From: Entrophospora sp. SA101 | Taxonomy: Eukaryota; Glomeromycota; Glomeromycetes; Entrophosporales; Entrophosporaceae | Assembly: GCA_958430865.1 (NCBI GenBank) | Contig: CAUDNR010000202.1 | Span: forward strand, 80,948 to 130,868 | Direction of reading: 5' to 3' | DNA: 49,921 bases | In this document: piece after piece, positions 32,745 through 43,605 of the stretch | Numbering within the stretch: the stretch's first letter is position 1 | Layout of the letters: each line of letters starts with the position of its first letter | The notes under the pieces: model-generated | Told to the model about the DNA's origin: nothing | The model's input: the letters and a program-made list of their open reading frames with translations, nothing else | Databases searched by the model: none | Translations under genes and position numbers: made by a program

Positions 32745-33493
32745 ATGTCTCAAATTACCAATTATTCTTTAGAACCAGGTATGGGATTGGATAAATTAAA
32801 GAAAGATGATATTAAAAAATTGTTGGATCAAAGAGACCTAAGTTATGATGAAAAAAATAATTGATCAGATTTAGTTGTACTTTTAAGAACAAACATTGAA
32901 TTTGAAACAGATAATAAAATAGAAGGTAATAAAATTATTTTTCTAAACACCTAAAAACTTGGCTAATTATATGTTTTTATTATCTAGAAGCAAAGAAAAG
33001 AATGGACTTAGATGTAATAATGGATGATAAAGATGATATAGATAATTTACAATCAAAAAAAAAAAAAGAACTTATCTATTATAGAAGAACAATTTGATAA
33101 TGCTGAAAAACATATAATAACAAGGTATTTGGGAAAATTTGATAAAATTCTTGTGTTGAAACCCTAATGATTTATTTATGTGTCCATTTATTTATATAGA
33201 AATTACTTCCCACTTGACTGGGCTTTGAAAGAAAATCAGGAATTTGGAAAGAAAGGTGGTGGAAATCATATGTCTGATAAAGTAGTTGAGTTATTAAAAC
33301 CTTTTTTCATACAGGCGATGCATGTAAAAGTGAATGATATACACCTAAAGAAATGCTTGAAGAATTGAAAAAAAACATGGAAATAGGTAAGTTGGAAATA
33401 ATTGACATTCCAAAATTAAGTACAATTGAAAATTGGATTAGTAGGTATTCCAGACAGCACAAGGTAGCAATTGCTAAAAAACGAATAAAATAA
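32745..33493 (+). pseudogene. SAP-domain protein gene, 3 exons, decayed
   Basis: Exon 1 (32745-32925) holds a SAP-type motif, GLDKLKKDDIKKLLDQRDLS, followed by a TGA at 32862 in EKNN-stop-SDLVVLL. Exon 2 (32988-33124) has an acidic/lysine region with a frameshift in a 13-A run. Exon 3 (33200-33493) reads NYFPLDWALKENQEFGKKGG, a frameshift near 33313, KSE-TGA-YTPKEMLEEL, and IPKLSTIENWISRYSRQHK. Introns are 62 and 75 bp with GT-AG ends, and the joins keep frame. SAP domains bind AT-rich DNA. The NYFPLDWAL...GKKGGG and YTPKEM...IPKLSTI.NWI modules are, from memory, a repeated family in these fungi. Two TGA and two frameshifts make it a pseudogene. Confidence 0.65.
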
Positions 33494-33990
33494 CTAAATA
33501 AATAGTTTTTATTACTTTTCTCAAGTAAATCATAATAAGTGAATTTATTTTATTAGTATGTTTTTCTACCCATATCCTGAGCTGATTTTGAGTTTATGCT
33601 TTAGTAGTAAAAAATAAATGTATAGTTTCTTAACAAGAAAAAAAATTATAGATTATATATACTAATGTTTTTTATTATGCATGAGTGTGGTACTTGATAA
33701 TAAGGTTTTGTGTCAGCAGGAGATAAAAGTTACGTGATAAAAATTATTTTATAAAATCAAGAAATTTTGCCCCGATCTGCATTATTACTATTATGTAATT
33801 TCTTTCCGTTTCTGCGAATTGATGAGATGAGATTGTGACACGAAATGAGCTGATCGCTGATTGTTGATACAGTTTAAAAAAATACTGACTCGTATTCTAC
33901 TTTCGAATATAATGTAAAAAAATAAGGTCAATCTTCTTCTATACCTTTGTAGCTCTTTGAACTTTGGTAGAGTTTACAGTCACGCGTATC
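33494..33990. other. intergenic, nothing recognised
   Basis: AT-rich 3' flank of the SAP pseudogene, with no coding frame or repeat. Confidence 0.5.
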
Positions 33991-34227
33991 CCTACTGTCG
34001 TTAGGCCACCCCGTCCTACGTTCAGATGCTTGGAGGCAGTCTGTTGGGCATATGCGTTTAAGGTTCATGTTCCAGTATGCTGTTTTCCAGGATGCGTTTA
34101 CTATACCTACTGTTGTTAGGCCACCCCGTCCTACATTCAGATGCTTGGAGGCAGTCTGTTGGGCTGTCCTTAGGCATACGTGTTTAAGGCCTTTGTTCCA
34201 GTATGCTGTTTTCCAGTATACAGTTGA
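33991..34227. repeat. GC-richer tandem duplication, two units of about 115 bp
   Basis: CCTACTGT(C/T)GTTAGGCCAC...TTCAGATGCTTGGAGGCAG...CCAGTATGCTGTTTTCCAG appears twice in tandem (starting 33991 and 34106); the second unit has a 7-bp insertion. It is markedly richer in G and C than its surroundings. Origin unknown. Confidence 0.85.
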
Positions 34228-34307
34228 CTGTAAACATTACTATTTCTCTTTATTAAAAGATAAATAACTAATAATTGCACTAATTATTTTTAGATGTTTG
34301 AATCCAC

Positions 34308-34458
34308 CATCAGGAAATTAATTTAGCATAAAATTGCATAAATCTTATGATGCCGACGTAATATTGTGTAAATCTTACAGTGCCGACGTAAGTTTTACAC
34401 TTTTTTATTATTAAACTTACAATTGACATGTGTAAAATTTTTTTATATTTTCCGGATG
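34308..34458. mobile_element. MITE, CATCAGG family, copy 3 (151 bp), in a start region
   Basis: The ends are CATCAGGAAATTAAT and, reversed, CATCCGGAAAATATA; AC flanks both sides (34306-34307, 34459-34460). It is the near-identical inverted partner of copy 1 at 595-745. It lies 14 bp after an ATG, and its own last three bases are ATG in frame with the downstream exon. Confidence 0.9.
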
Positions 34459-36381
34459 ACCATAACACAATATCTTGATAAAACAAAAAACAAAGATTGG
34501 TCGATCCTTGGAATCCTAGAATTTTCACGATTGAACTTGAAATTATCAGTTGCTACAATCAAAGATTTCAAGGAAGATCTATATGCAATATTATCTAAAT
34601 ATAAAGACAATTGTAATATTCATGTAAATGCCAAAAGCAAGGCAACAAAGATTTTATTGAACTTTGACTCAATGTTTTTCACCACCGAAGTTAAACTATT
34701 CGTTAAAGATCTTGAATATCATGAGGAGGCATGAGTAAATGTCACATCCACATACACAGTTACAGTTTTAAAGGTAAGGTTATGAAAATCTGAAACCAGT
34801 ATTTACAATAGACCAATGAACTTACCAAAATTTTTTAGGATCAGCAAGAAAATCAAATATTTATTGATCAATTACAAGAAACATCCAATTCAGAGAAGGG
34901 AAAGGAACATGAGAAAGTTACTAGACCACTTGATGTGGAAGATGATCATTCATACAAACGTCAACATAAAGATGAAGAACTTTCAGATCCATTTGAGGTA
35001 CTTGTATTCACATTGATTTTTGCAAAATAAAAAAAAACCTTCTCTTATAGGAATGTTGTGAATGCATACATAGGTTTTATTTGATGAAGAACCCTCTGTT
35101 GAATGGGAATTTGATACACCGAAACCAAGTTGGTTAGATAAAATAGCACACAAGCGTGATTCATTAATTTACAATGCTTTTAATTGTAATGATAAAAGGA
35201 TTCAATATGAATTATCTTTAGAGTAAGTGTTCAATAAGCATTGATTTATTTGATAATTGTGCCTCCATGTTCTAATAAATTTTTTAGACCAATCTGGTGG
35301 AAGATCATAGATCTATCTGATTCAAAAATTACGACTATTATAACAGAATATGAATTATCAGAGATTAATGAAAAATTTTCATCTCTTCTAGAAGATTGGA
35401 CCACAGTAGAACCTGCACCCGAGAGTCTCCTACAGTCTCTTGAGAAGGTAAACAATAAAAATTAATTTAAATTCTTTATTTTAAATTTATTAATGCATCT
35501 CCTTTGGTTCCCAGCTTGACAATGATCAACTTCGCACTATTGGTGAAATAGTGAGACCAAAAGGGACATACGGTGCTATTCTTGAACTTCAAAAATTATT
35601 AGAAAATAAAAAAGAGCAAAAAGCACCTGAGCTGAACAATTTATTTGGTGATGAAAAAGATTCCAATGAAATAGATAAGCATAAGGAAATCTCACCATTG
35701 ACAGTTGACGATCATACGAACTCGGATGTTGCTTTCATTCTTGATTTAATTCGATTTACGTAAGTTTTAACATTTAAGTACCAAATTATATGTTTTAAAA
35801 ATTCTTATGTAATAATTTCATTTAGATGTGAAATGATTGCAAAAGGGATCGCTCAGTGACCTAATTCTGAATGGGATATTGATATATTTATAAAGAGGCA
35901 CATCTTTTCATGCTTCAATACTATTCTGGATAGTCATTTGTAAGTTTTTGTTATTTTTTCAATTTTTTATCATTGATAATAATGTTTACGCTTTGTTTGG
36001 TTAAGCGGAGAGGTTGTATCAAGAGCTTCCAGAAACCGCCGAGCAGATGCGATAGATGCACCAAGTAATACAGAGGGCTATCACTTGGATTGGATGTTTA
36101 TGGTATAGAAGATTCTTAGAAGTTATTATCAATGTTAATACACTTATTAATTTGATTTATAGAGGCATGATTTAGGTAAAGAATTATGTTGGGGTTGAGA
36201 ATTTTCTCTCTGCGAGTGTACTGGTTCAAAAATTGAAGACACTTCCAAGGTCTTTTCAAACACTCTAAAAGTACAGAAAACTTTAAGAGACATGCACCAA
36301 AATTTAATCAAAGTGATATTTGCTGAGGGTGGAGGAACACTGTCGAAACTGGTTCTTCAAGCTAGTGCAAAGCTGTTGATG

Positions 36382-36559
36382 CTAGTGTTGGTTTCCAAAA
36401 CTAGAGAGTTTTGCAACTGTGCGAAAGTCAAAAGGTTTCACCATAAGTCGAAACTAGTTTTGATTTTTGACTATTGACTTTTGATTTAGTTTTGACATAT
36501 AACTTTAATTTTAGTTTTGACTTTCATCTCTTCAAAATAGTTTTGGCGACCAACACTAG
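36382..36559. mobile_element. MITE in exon 8 with TTGATG target duplication (178 bp)
   Basis: Terminal inverted repeats are CTAGTGTTGGTTTCCAAAAC and CTAGTGTTGGTCGCCAAAAC (the right end reversed). TTGATG is duplicated exactly at 36376-36381 and 36560-36565. Removing the element and one TTGATG restores the reading frame across AKLLM-PGFLSS, which confirms the borders. Confidence 0.92.
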
Positions 36560-37056
36560 TTGATGCCTGGGTTTTTATCATCGTATTTTCTTATGCGCAC
36601 AATTCTTATCATCTACATTGGAGGTGGATTCTATGCATCCATGAATTTAGCTGACTTCTATATCCCAACAAAATATCAGGAACTAGAGCTTATCATTAAA
36701 ATATCACGTGTTATGCTTCAAACTAAGGTTAGTAATATTCAAACATTGTTGAATTTATAACTTTACTTATGCACTTACTCGATTCTGTTCTTGTAGAAAT
36801 TATTATCAGTTACCATTTCTCAATTTAAGCAAATGAAGAGCAGGGCTGAAAGAGAGAAATTTGCGCCTGGAAAGGTAGCAATGCCTGTTAGACAGCAGGA
36901 GTGCAGATCTTTCCAAAAACCAAGAGCTTTGAAAACAAAAGGTCAGTGACAAAATTCATTTAAATATTATATTTAATAACATCACTGATCAAGATATTTT
37001 TTTCTTTTCCAGATTACCAAGAACCTGATGAAGGCTCGGTTTTTGATATTGTATAG

Positions 37057-37556
37057 AAAAAATCATTATCAATGTGTCATATAATATCATATATAGCAAT
37101 TGTGTATGAAGTTAACAAATAAAAACTTGATTTGAAGAAATGTGTAAACATTGAAGAAATAAAATTTTCCTCATTTTTCTAATTGATAAAAAAATCAGAT
37201 GCAGAAATTACATTTGGATACCATTTTTTGTCAATCAACTCATATTTGTCATTTATTTAAAAAAAAAATCCTACTATATATCCCATAAACCGTATTCACA
37301 TGCCAAAAGTCTTATTTATTAATAATATCATAAGTCACAAATTTGTGACTTCTACGGTTTAAGAGATAGGGAAAGAATGTTCAAGTTTTTTTTTATTTAC
37401 GTTTTGGAATAAATCAAAAAAATTATTTTAATGCTAGACAAAAAACAAGTGAGTAAAAAATATTCGAGAGGAAAATCTGCTTGTTTGTTCACTCATTCAT
37501 TTATTTATTCAGATCAAAGATCAATTGGATGGATTAATTGGAAAAATAATTTTTTC
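37057..37556. other. intergenic, nothing recognised
   Basis: AT-rich. An imperfect inverted pair around a repeated AAGTCAC/GTGACTT core lies at 37330-37352. No gene seen. Confidence 0.45.
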
Positions 37557-37828
37557 ATCCCATGCGGACAATTTCCGAAAGGTTACACCTTTATCCCTCA
37601 GTTCGTAGGGATAAAAGCCTCAGCCTGGGAAATCATATAAGAGGGATATCCCCCCTTATCAATCTTGTCGATCTTTGGGTATCGGTCGGATAATTCACTC
37701 AAGATCTACGGACCAGGTGATCAGAGATATATATATCCGTGTATTTATATTTATCCCTCGCCAGGCTGTATCCCTCTGAACACAGGGATAAAGGTGTAAC
37801 CTACCCGGAAATCGTTCGCATATGGTGC
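37557..37828. mobile_element. hAT-like MITE, ATGCGGAC family, copy 2 (272 bp)
   Basis: Same length and orientation as the copy at 2170-2441, about 90 per cent alike (GGACAATTTCCGAAAGG at the left, CGGAAATCGTTCGCATATGG at the right). The flanking 8 bp match only partly (ATTTTTTC and AAGTTTTA), so the target duplication has decayed or the borders are off by a few bases. Confidence 0.85.
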
Positions 37829-38370
37829 AAGTTTTACAAATTTCGATTGTTAAAAAAAATCAACCAAACCTTTTCCTTTTTAATTAAAAGAAAAAAGATC
37901 CTTCGCAAAGAAGGATCTTCATTGCAATGCATTTTTTTTATAATAATAATAATAATAATAAATCCCCTTTTTCAGATCAAATATCAATCGGATTTTTTTT
38001 TTCAAGTCTAAGGGTAAGCATCAAACGAATTTCGATTGTTAAAAAAATCAACTTTTTTTTTCTTAATAAAGATCATGTTTGTCAGATCAAAGATCAAAGG
38101 GAAGTTTTTCATTGATATTTAATATAATCGATGGATTTATTTGTTCTCTCCAAAAGGAAATTTTTCATAACCATGGATTTTATTTGTTTTCTTCAAAAGG
38201 AAAATTTTTTCTTATCATGGTCATCCACCATCCCTCAAACGGTCAAAATTTATTTGAAAGGATCATCCATTATCCTTCAAATGGCCAAAATCAAAAAATT
38301 CAACACAATCAAAAAACATGTACATATTGTTTTTTGTCGATCATTAAATTGACAAAAAAAGTCTTTAAAA
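37829..38370. repeat. cluster of short degenerate direct repeats
   Basis: TTTCGATTGTTAAAAAAA(A)TCAAC occurs at 37837 and 38030. ATGGATTT...TTCAAAAGGAAATTTTT occurs at about 38130 and 38175. CATCCACCATCCCTCAAACG and CATCCATTATCCTTCAAATG follow at about 38222 and 38264. A run of AAT repeats lies at 37940-37962. Open frames here are repeat artefacts. Confidence 0.6.
37895..37919. other. perfect 10-bp stem-loop
   Basis: AAGATCCTTC, loop GCAAA, GAAGGATCTT. It has the shape of an intrinsic terminator but lacks a following T run and sits among repeats. Confidence 0.6.
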
Positions 38371-38479
38371 AGATTATTTAGAACCGGAAAACGCATGCGA
38401 TAAAAAATGAACCATCATTCTTTTTAAAACCATGAAATCACGTGGGTTGTCAAAGGATTATGCTGTGTTGTACAAAACT

Positions 38480-38525
38480 ATGGTCCGTCCGTCCTTTTTA
38501 TGAACCGGACCAAGGACGGACCGTA
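38480..38525. repeat. GC-rich inverted repeat
   Basis: TGGTCCGTCCGTCCTT faces AAGGACGGACCGTA across a 17-bp spacer that includes GAACCGGACC; GACGGACTGG follows. Probably a piece of a foldback element; outer borders not visible. Confidence 0.6.
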
Positions 38526-38648
38526 GACGGACTGGTTCTTTAGGACCACCTAAAATCGCGGACATTCGTATGCCACAAAGTGACAAATTTGATAGTGACG
38601 GTTCGAATTCAATTGATGCCATAAGTAACGTGATTAAAAAAATTGTTG

Positions 38649-38703
38649 TATTACAGTGTGCAAAATTAATGCCAACTTGGCATTAATTTTGCACACTGTA
38701 ATA
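38649..38703. mobile_element. 55-bp perfect palindrome: two transposon ends head to head
   Basis: Arms of 27 bp are perfect around a single central C (38676). The sequence starts TA-TTACAGTGTGCAAAATTA and ends symmetrically in TA. TTACAGTGTGCAAAATTAATG resembles a mariner/Tc1 terminal repeat, and the outer TA on both sides matches that target duplication. Confidence 0.85.
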
Positions 38704-38819
38704 AAAACATCTATTGCTTTAGTCAATTTGATCGGTCGATCAAGTAATTCAATTATTCCTAATACATATGCAGTATATATATACATGTATATTTTATCAA
38801 AAGAATTGCAAAAGGTAGT

Positions 38820-39310
38820 TATCCAATTATTAAATAAATTAATAGTTTTGTATATAATATATTTATTTATATATATTTATTATTATTAAATAGGCAAAAG
38901 AAACAAGGTTTGTATTTTATTTATTTTTTATTATTGAATAGACAAAAGAAACGAGGTAGTTAATTTCATATTCATTATTGGATAAATAGGACATGCAAAA
39001 AGAAACAGTTTTGTATAATAAATATCTATTTTCTATATCATTGAATAAATGGCGTGGATTAATATAAATAGGAACAAGGTTATTATTATTTGAAAAAAAA
39101 TGGTAAAATGTAATTCAAAAATTCGTGCAACCCACAAAGGAAAAATAGATTGATAAAGAAAAAAATATTCATTAATTTAATTAATTTGGATTAGCATATT
39201 CGAATCATTCACTTTATTCGAATTTGTTTATTCGTTTTTATTTTACACGAGTCGTTTTATTCTAATAATCGAATTATTTGCTTTATTCGAATTATTCGTT
39301 TGCTTCTGCC
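38820..39310. repeat. degenerate repeats upstream of the glycosyltransferase-like gene
   Basis: TATTGAATA(G)ACAAAAGAAAC(A/G)AGG-like units recur at about 38880, 38930, 38980 and 39040. Units of TTTATTCGAATT recur from 39190 to 39300. 39311-39522 is AT-rich and presumably holds the promoter. Confidence 0.6.
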
Positions 39311-39522
39311 CTAATGTTGATCGTGAAATGACTATCAACTATGCAAGCAACAATTATGGAATGATTTTTTGATTGATTGATTGTTATTATGATAAATTCT
39401 CTAAATATAGTTGATATAAATAGTTAGTTGAAAGTATTTTTTTTTTAAATAAAATCGCATTTTGATTTTTTGTAAAAATAAATAATCAATCATTTAAAAT
39501 TTAAAAATTTAAAATAAAAAAT

Positions 39523-39606
39523 ATGACGATATTAAATCTTTATACAAAAATCGATGGTGATAATAATAATAATAATAATAGTGATGATGATAATGATAAT
39601 AATAAT

Positions 39607-39641
<35 letters not shown>

Positions 39642-39862
39642 TAGAACATTTTTCACTTCACATTCAAGAAAATTTTTTAAAGGACTTTTAATATTTATCT
39701 TGGTGCTCACATTTTTTAGATTAATTAATTTCTTTGATGTACTTACATGCCAAGATGATGAAGAAAGTATATGTTTATCAACATTGAAAATTCGTTTGAA
39801 ATCATATATCAATCATAATCATAATGATAATAATGATAATGATAATGATAATGATGATGATG

Positions 39863-39893
<31 letters not shown>

Positions 39894-41088
39894 TAATAAT
39901 GATAATAATAATAATAATAATAGTACTGAAATAATAACAAATGATGAAGAACTTTATCTCACATTTATTCCTCATAGTGGATTTCATAATCAAAGGATTG
40001 CTTTAGAGAATGCGATAGTTCTATCTTGGTTTTTAAATAGAACATTAGTTATGCCACCATCTTTACTTGGAATAAGAAGACCGCTCCACAAATTGGAAAA
40101 AAATTTATCAGGATTGAGATCAGAACCACCAGAAATTGTTTGCAAAGATGCCAAACCTGAATATAAACCTAGTTGTATTCAGTTTCATAATTCTTATACA
40201 TTTTATCAATGGGACAGTTTGTTCAATTTTAGTGTTGTTGCAGAATATAATGTTAAGATTTTACCTTTATCGGATTACAGCGATAAGAGATTATTTAACA
40301 TTTTAAATATAAGCGATCCTTTGAATCAAGTTTATAAATCATTCACAATTCACACCAATCATTCATTTTACGATTTTGAGACTCTTGACGCTAAAACATT
40401 ACAAAAAAATCCAAATAAAAATTTAGAGTCTTTATTGGCTCTTAGAAATAACACGAAAAAACTTTTTTATTTTGGTAGTTTATTTGGAACAAATAGATTA
40501 ATACTTAAATCAAGAGAGAGTAAAAAATTCTTAAACAAAATAAGATCAAATCTGATGCCAAACAATAAAATAATGTTGGAAGTTGTTGATAAAATTGTTG
40601 ATAATTTGGGTGGATACTTAAAGTTCATATCAGTTCATGCTAGAATTGGTGACAGTCATTTTCGTTCAAATAGAGATCAACATCTTACAAAATTTATCAA
40701 CGATATCAATAAGGATTTTCCAAATTTATCAAATTTTCAACAAACTTCGTATTCAAATTACTCATGTCAACCCCAATCTCATTTCAACAGTTCAATTCCA
40801 AATTTGTTTGTTGCTAGTGATGTCACTAAAAACAGTAAATTGATTATCCCCTTTATTAAAGTCTTCCCCTGTTTATATATGCTTTCGGATTTTTATCCTT
40901 TCCTTGAACCTTATAGAACACTTAAGAATCCAATAGACAATAAAATATTGTATAAATTTTTATTACCTTTAACTGATCTTATGGTGGCTGCAAGAGCTTC
41001 AAATATTTACTCTGTGCATGCTAGTACATTTGGTCGTTACTTAAATACATACCATCATTTTTTAGATAGAAACATAGTAATAGATTGA
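39523..41088 (+). CDS. O-fucosyltransferase-like type II membrane protein, 521 aa
   Basis: Single exon from the ATG at 39523. Residues 1-50 are cytosolic and Asn-rich. A membrane segment spans about 52-71 (LLIFILVLTFFRLINFF). A second Asn/Asp-rich stalk (about 97-133) is encoded by AAT/GAT microsatellites. The lumenal domain begins FIPHSGFHNQRIALENA (about 148-164), matching the G-x-x-NQR motif of O-FucT-fold glycosyltransferases. It later has SVHARIGDSHF (about 370-380), the HxRxGD motif that contacts GDP-sugar. Several N-glycosylation sites are present. It is likely Golgi or ER-resident and uses a GDP-sugar; acceptor unknown. It ends AASNIYSVHASTFGRY..., complete for the family. Convincingly functional. 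Confidence 0.88.
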
Positions 41089-43605
41089 AAATTATGTAAA
41101 TTATGTATAGAATTCGAAATTCAAAAAAAATAAAAATTTTCATCAAATGAATTGATTAATGTAATTTTGTATAATCAAGTAACTAGAGACATGGCAACAA
41201 AAATTGTATTATAAAAAAATCATTTTATTTGTCGTAAATTGATATACGCCTGTTAACCAAACTTAGAAATTACTTTATCAATATATAAGTCTCTAATGGT
41301 AATAGTAACCTACATCAGTTGCACGTGCTTAAAAATGATCTATTGAGGTTGACAGACAATAGTAATAATAAGGGTAGTTAGAGGCCAAACGCCAAATAAA
41401 CCTCCTGAGTTTCATGAATTGGGTGACACGGGGTCCGCAAACAAAAATTCATATTTGTTATATTGACCCAGACCAAATTTGCAATAACATTAGAAAAAGA
41501 ACATAATTTGACTCATAATATATATTAACATTAAAAATTTTGAAGCTATCTACTGTATATAACAAAATTAAATTTTACCAATCAATTGATTTAACTTATC
41601 ACAACTAATTATAATTTACTATAAAGTATATATTGATTTTGTTTTTGAATGAGTACGTAAGAAAAAATTTGTTACACGAAATTTGATTCCCTAATAAATC
41701 ATTGACTAAATTGATGATGTTTTCATCTTTATTTGTTGTTAAAAAATCCCTTAATCAACAATTCACTGAAACCATCTATTGCTTTCTGTATGTTGTAGTG
41801 TCAGATATACTATTGTTAGTTGCAGTGAATGCTTTAATGAGAAATTAGAAATGAATAATTTATTTTTTTAATGAATGAATATTTTTTGATAATTGAATAA
41901 ATATATGTATGAACTATATTATATAATAAGTAAATTTTACAAAAAATGCTTATTCAAAAATAATTTACCAAAAAAAAAAAAGATTCAAAAATGATTACAT
42001 TTTTTATATGATCAAAGTAAACTATAAACGCTACAGTAAAAAAGTAATCGGACAGATTTCTTTTGTTGAAAAGATTTTTTGTATCACGAAAAGTTTTGAA
42101 GTTGATCATCGTCCTTTTAGGAAATCATAAGGGAAGATCATTCCGAAATTTTATATATATAGACATATAATGGTCCAACTTTGAAGCCTTGTAACTCAAA
42201 ACTTCTCTAATAAAAAGAAAAAGGTAAACTGATGGAAATGAAGCTTAGTCTTTAGCTTTAAATTTTTTTTTAATAAGGAGTTATAAGTTTTAAAGTCATG
42301 CGATAATCATTGACCATTATAGATGTCCTGCCTGCACTATTAATATCTTTTTTTTTTCTTTATATTTGTACCAATGATAACAACATGATACAACGCAAGC
42401 CATTCTCGTGAAACATCAAAACCCCTTTATCAAAACAAAAACAAAAAATTCGACCAAAATATCAATTGACGTTGCACCGGTTTAATTTTGTTGTTTCTCA
42501 TGTTAATAATTTGACCCTGACTTGGGGTGGGATTGGACTATACTTTGGGCAGCAAGTATAATAATAAACTCTACCAACAAATCAATGGTAAACTATATTA
42601 ACAAAGCAAGAATAATTGTATATCATAAACTACCACTATTAATTATAATAATATTATAAAAATTATAGAAATAATAATAGTTTTATTTTAACTATAGAGG
42701 AAATTGGTATTTATTAAAAAGAATAATTTATCCCTTCTCCATGAGTAATATCATGGCATAATAGATGAATTTAAAAACATAATGCGAATTTACTTCATTA
42801 AGGAATAATTTAAAAATTAAATCTTTGTTTTGACCAAAAAAAAACAATCTAAAATCTTAAACCAGAATTTGTAGACGGATTTCCCATTTATTATATGATA
42901 AAAAATTTCTGAAATTGGAACCTTATATTAAGAATGTTTGCTTCCTAATCAAGATGGAATAAAAAATATTGAGATATTTAAAATTATTTTTTTTATATAT
43001 TATTATAATTACAGGAAACACTTGCAGCATCACATTTAACGAAATTTAAAAACTTTTAAAGAAATTATTTTTACTTTATTTGGTAAAATATTTGTTGTAT
43101 GAAGTACTGACATTTTCGGCAATAGAACGCGACAATCAATCAAAATATCTCTGTCGCAGTAAAGTTCTCAATTACAGAGTAAAGGATCTACTACATAAAT
43201 GGCCTTCTTCTAAAGTCGTGTGATAAATCATCTATTTTTCTGATTCAGGACCATTGTCTAAAATCGATGTATGGAACGCTCGATCCGAGCATAATAATTT
43301 ATAGTATAACTTTAGATATGTGTACCGTCCGACCTCGACTTTTTATAATAGATATGTAAATATAACAATTAAATTAAATTATATACGCCTATATATATAA
43401 TAAATATTAACAAACCGAAAATTGCTGATTTATTATATAAAAAATTATTGTCAATGTTTTTTTCTGATAAACTTTTTCATTCGTAACGTGATTATAATTA
43501 ACAGTTTTATAATATCCCATTTTCTATCTTGAGTGATATATAGAACTGACCCCATATAAAAACAATAAAAATAGTAATATGAAGCTAATTTATATCAGGT
43601 CCACT
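41089..43605. other. 2.5 kb intergenic, AT-rich
   Basis: No gene recognised. One probable MITE is listed separately at 42161-42328. 43060-43330 is slightly less AT-rich (GACAATCAATCAAAATATCTC) but not coding in any convincing frame. Confidence 0.5.
42161..42328. mobile_element. MITE-like inverted repeat (about 168 bp)
   Basis: AGACATATAATGGTC on the left faces GACCATTATAGATGTC on the right. Further in, TTTGAAGCCTTGTAACTC pairs loosely with GAGTTATAAGTTTTAAAG. Non-coding. Target duplication unclear. Confidence 0.55.

Larger units (their letters stand above)
34294..37056 (+). pseudogene. 10-exon gene of an unassigned fungal family, disrupted by two MITEs
   Basis: Exons (approx.): 34456-34773, 34839-34997, 35074-35222, 35288-35447, 35515-35759, 35826-35939, 36006-36102, 36163-36727, 36797-36941 and 37013-37056. 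All introns are 60-76 bp GT-AG and all joins keep frame. Readable parts include HIFSCFNTILDSHF-GEVVSR, NTEGYHLDWMFM-RHDLGKEL, LSNTLKVQ-like SNTLKVQKTLRDMH, EGGGTLSK and YIGGGFYASMNLADFY; it ends GSVFDIV-stop. I recall similar proteins from arbuscular mycorrhizal fungi but know no function. Three in-frame TGA (34732, 35857, 36196) and a 178-bp MITE in exon 8 disable it. The original ATG is probably 34294; a MITE at 34308-34458 separates it from the rest. Confidence 0.8.

Noticed and set aside
37895..37919. Intrinsic transcription terminator of a bacterial-type gene
   Set aside because: The stem is perfect but lacks a T run and no bacterial-type gene is adjacent.
39540..39993. Leu/Ile-run ORFs on the minus strand
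   Set aside because: Reverse reading of the AAT/GAT codon repeats in the glycosyltransferase-like gene.
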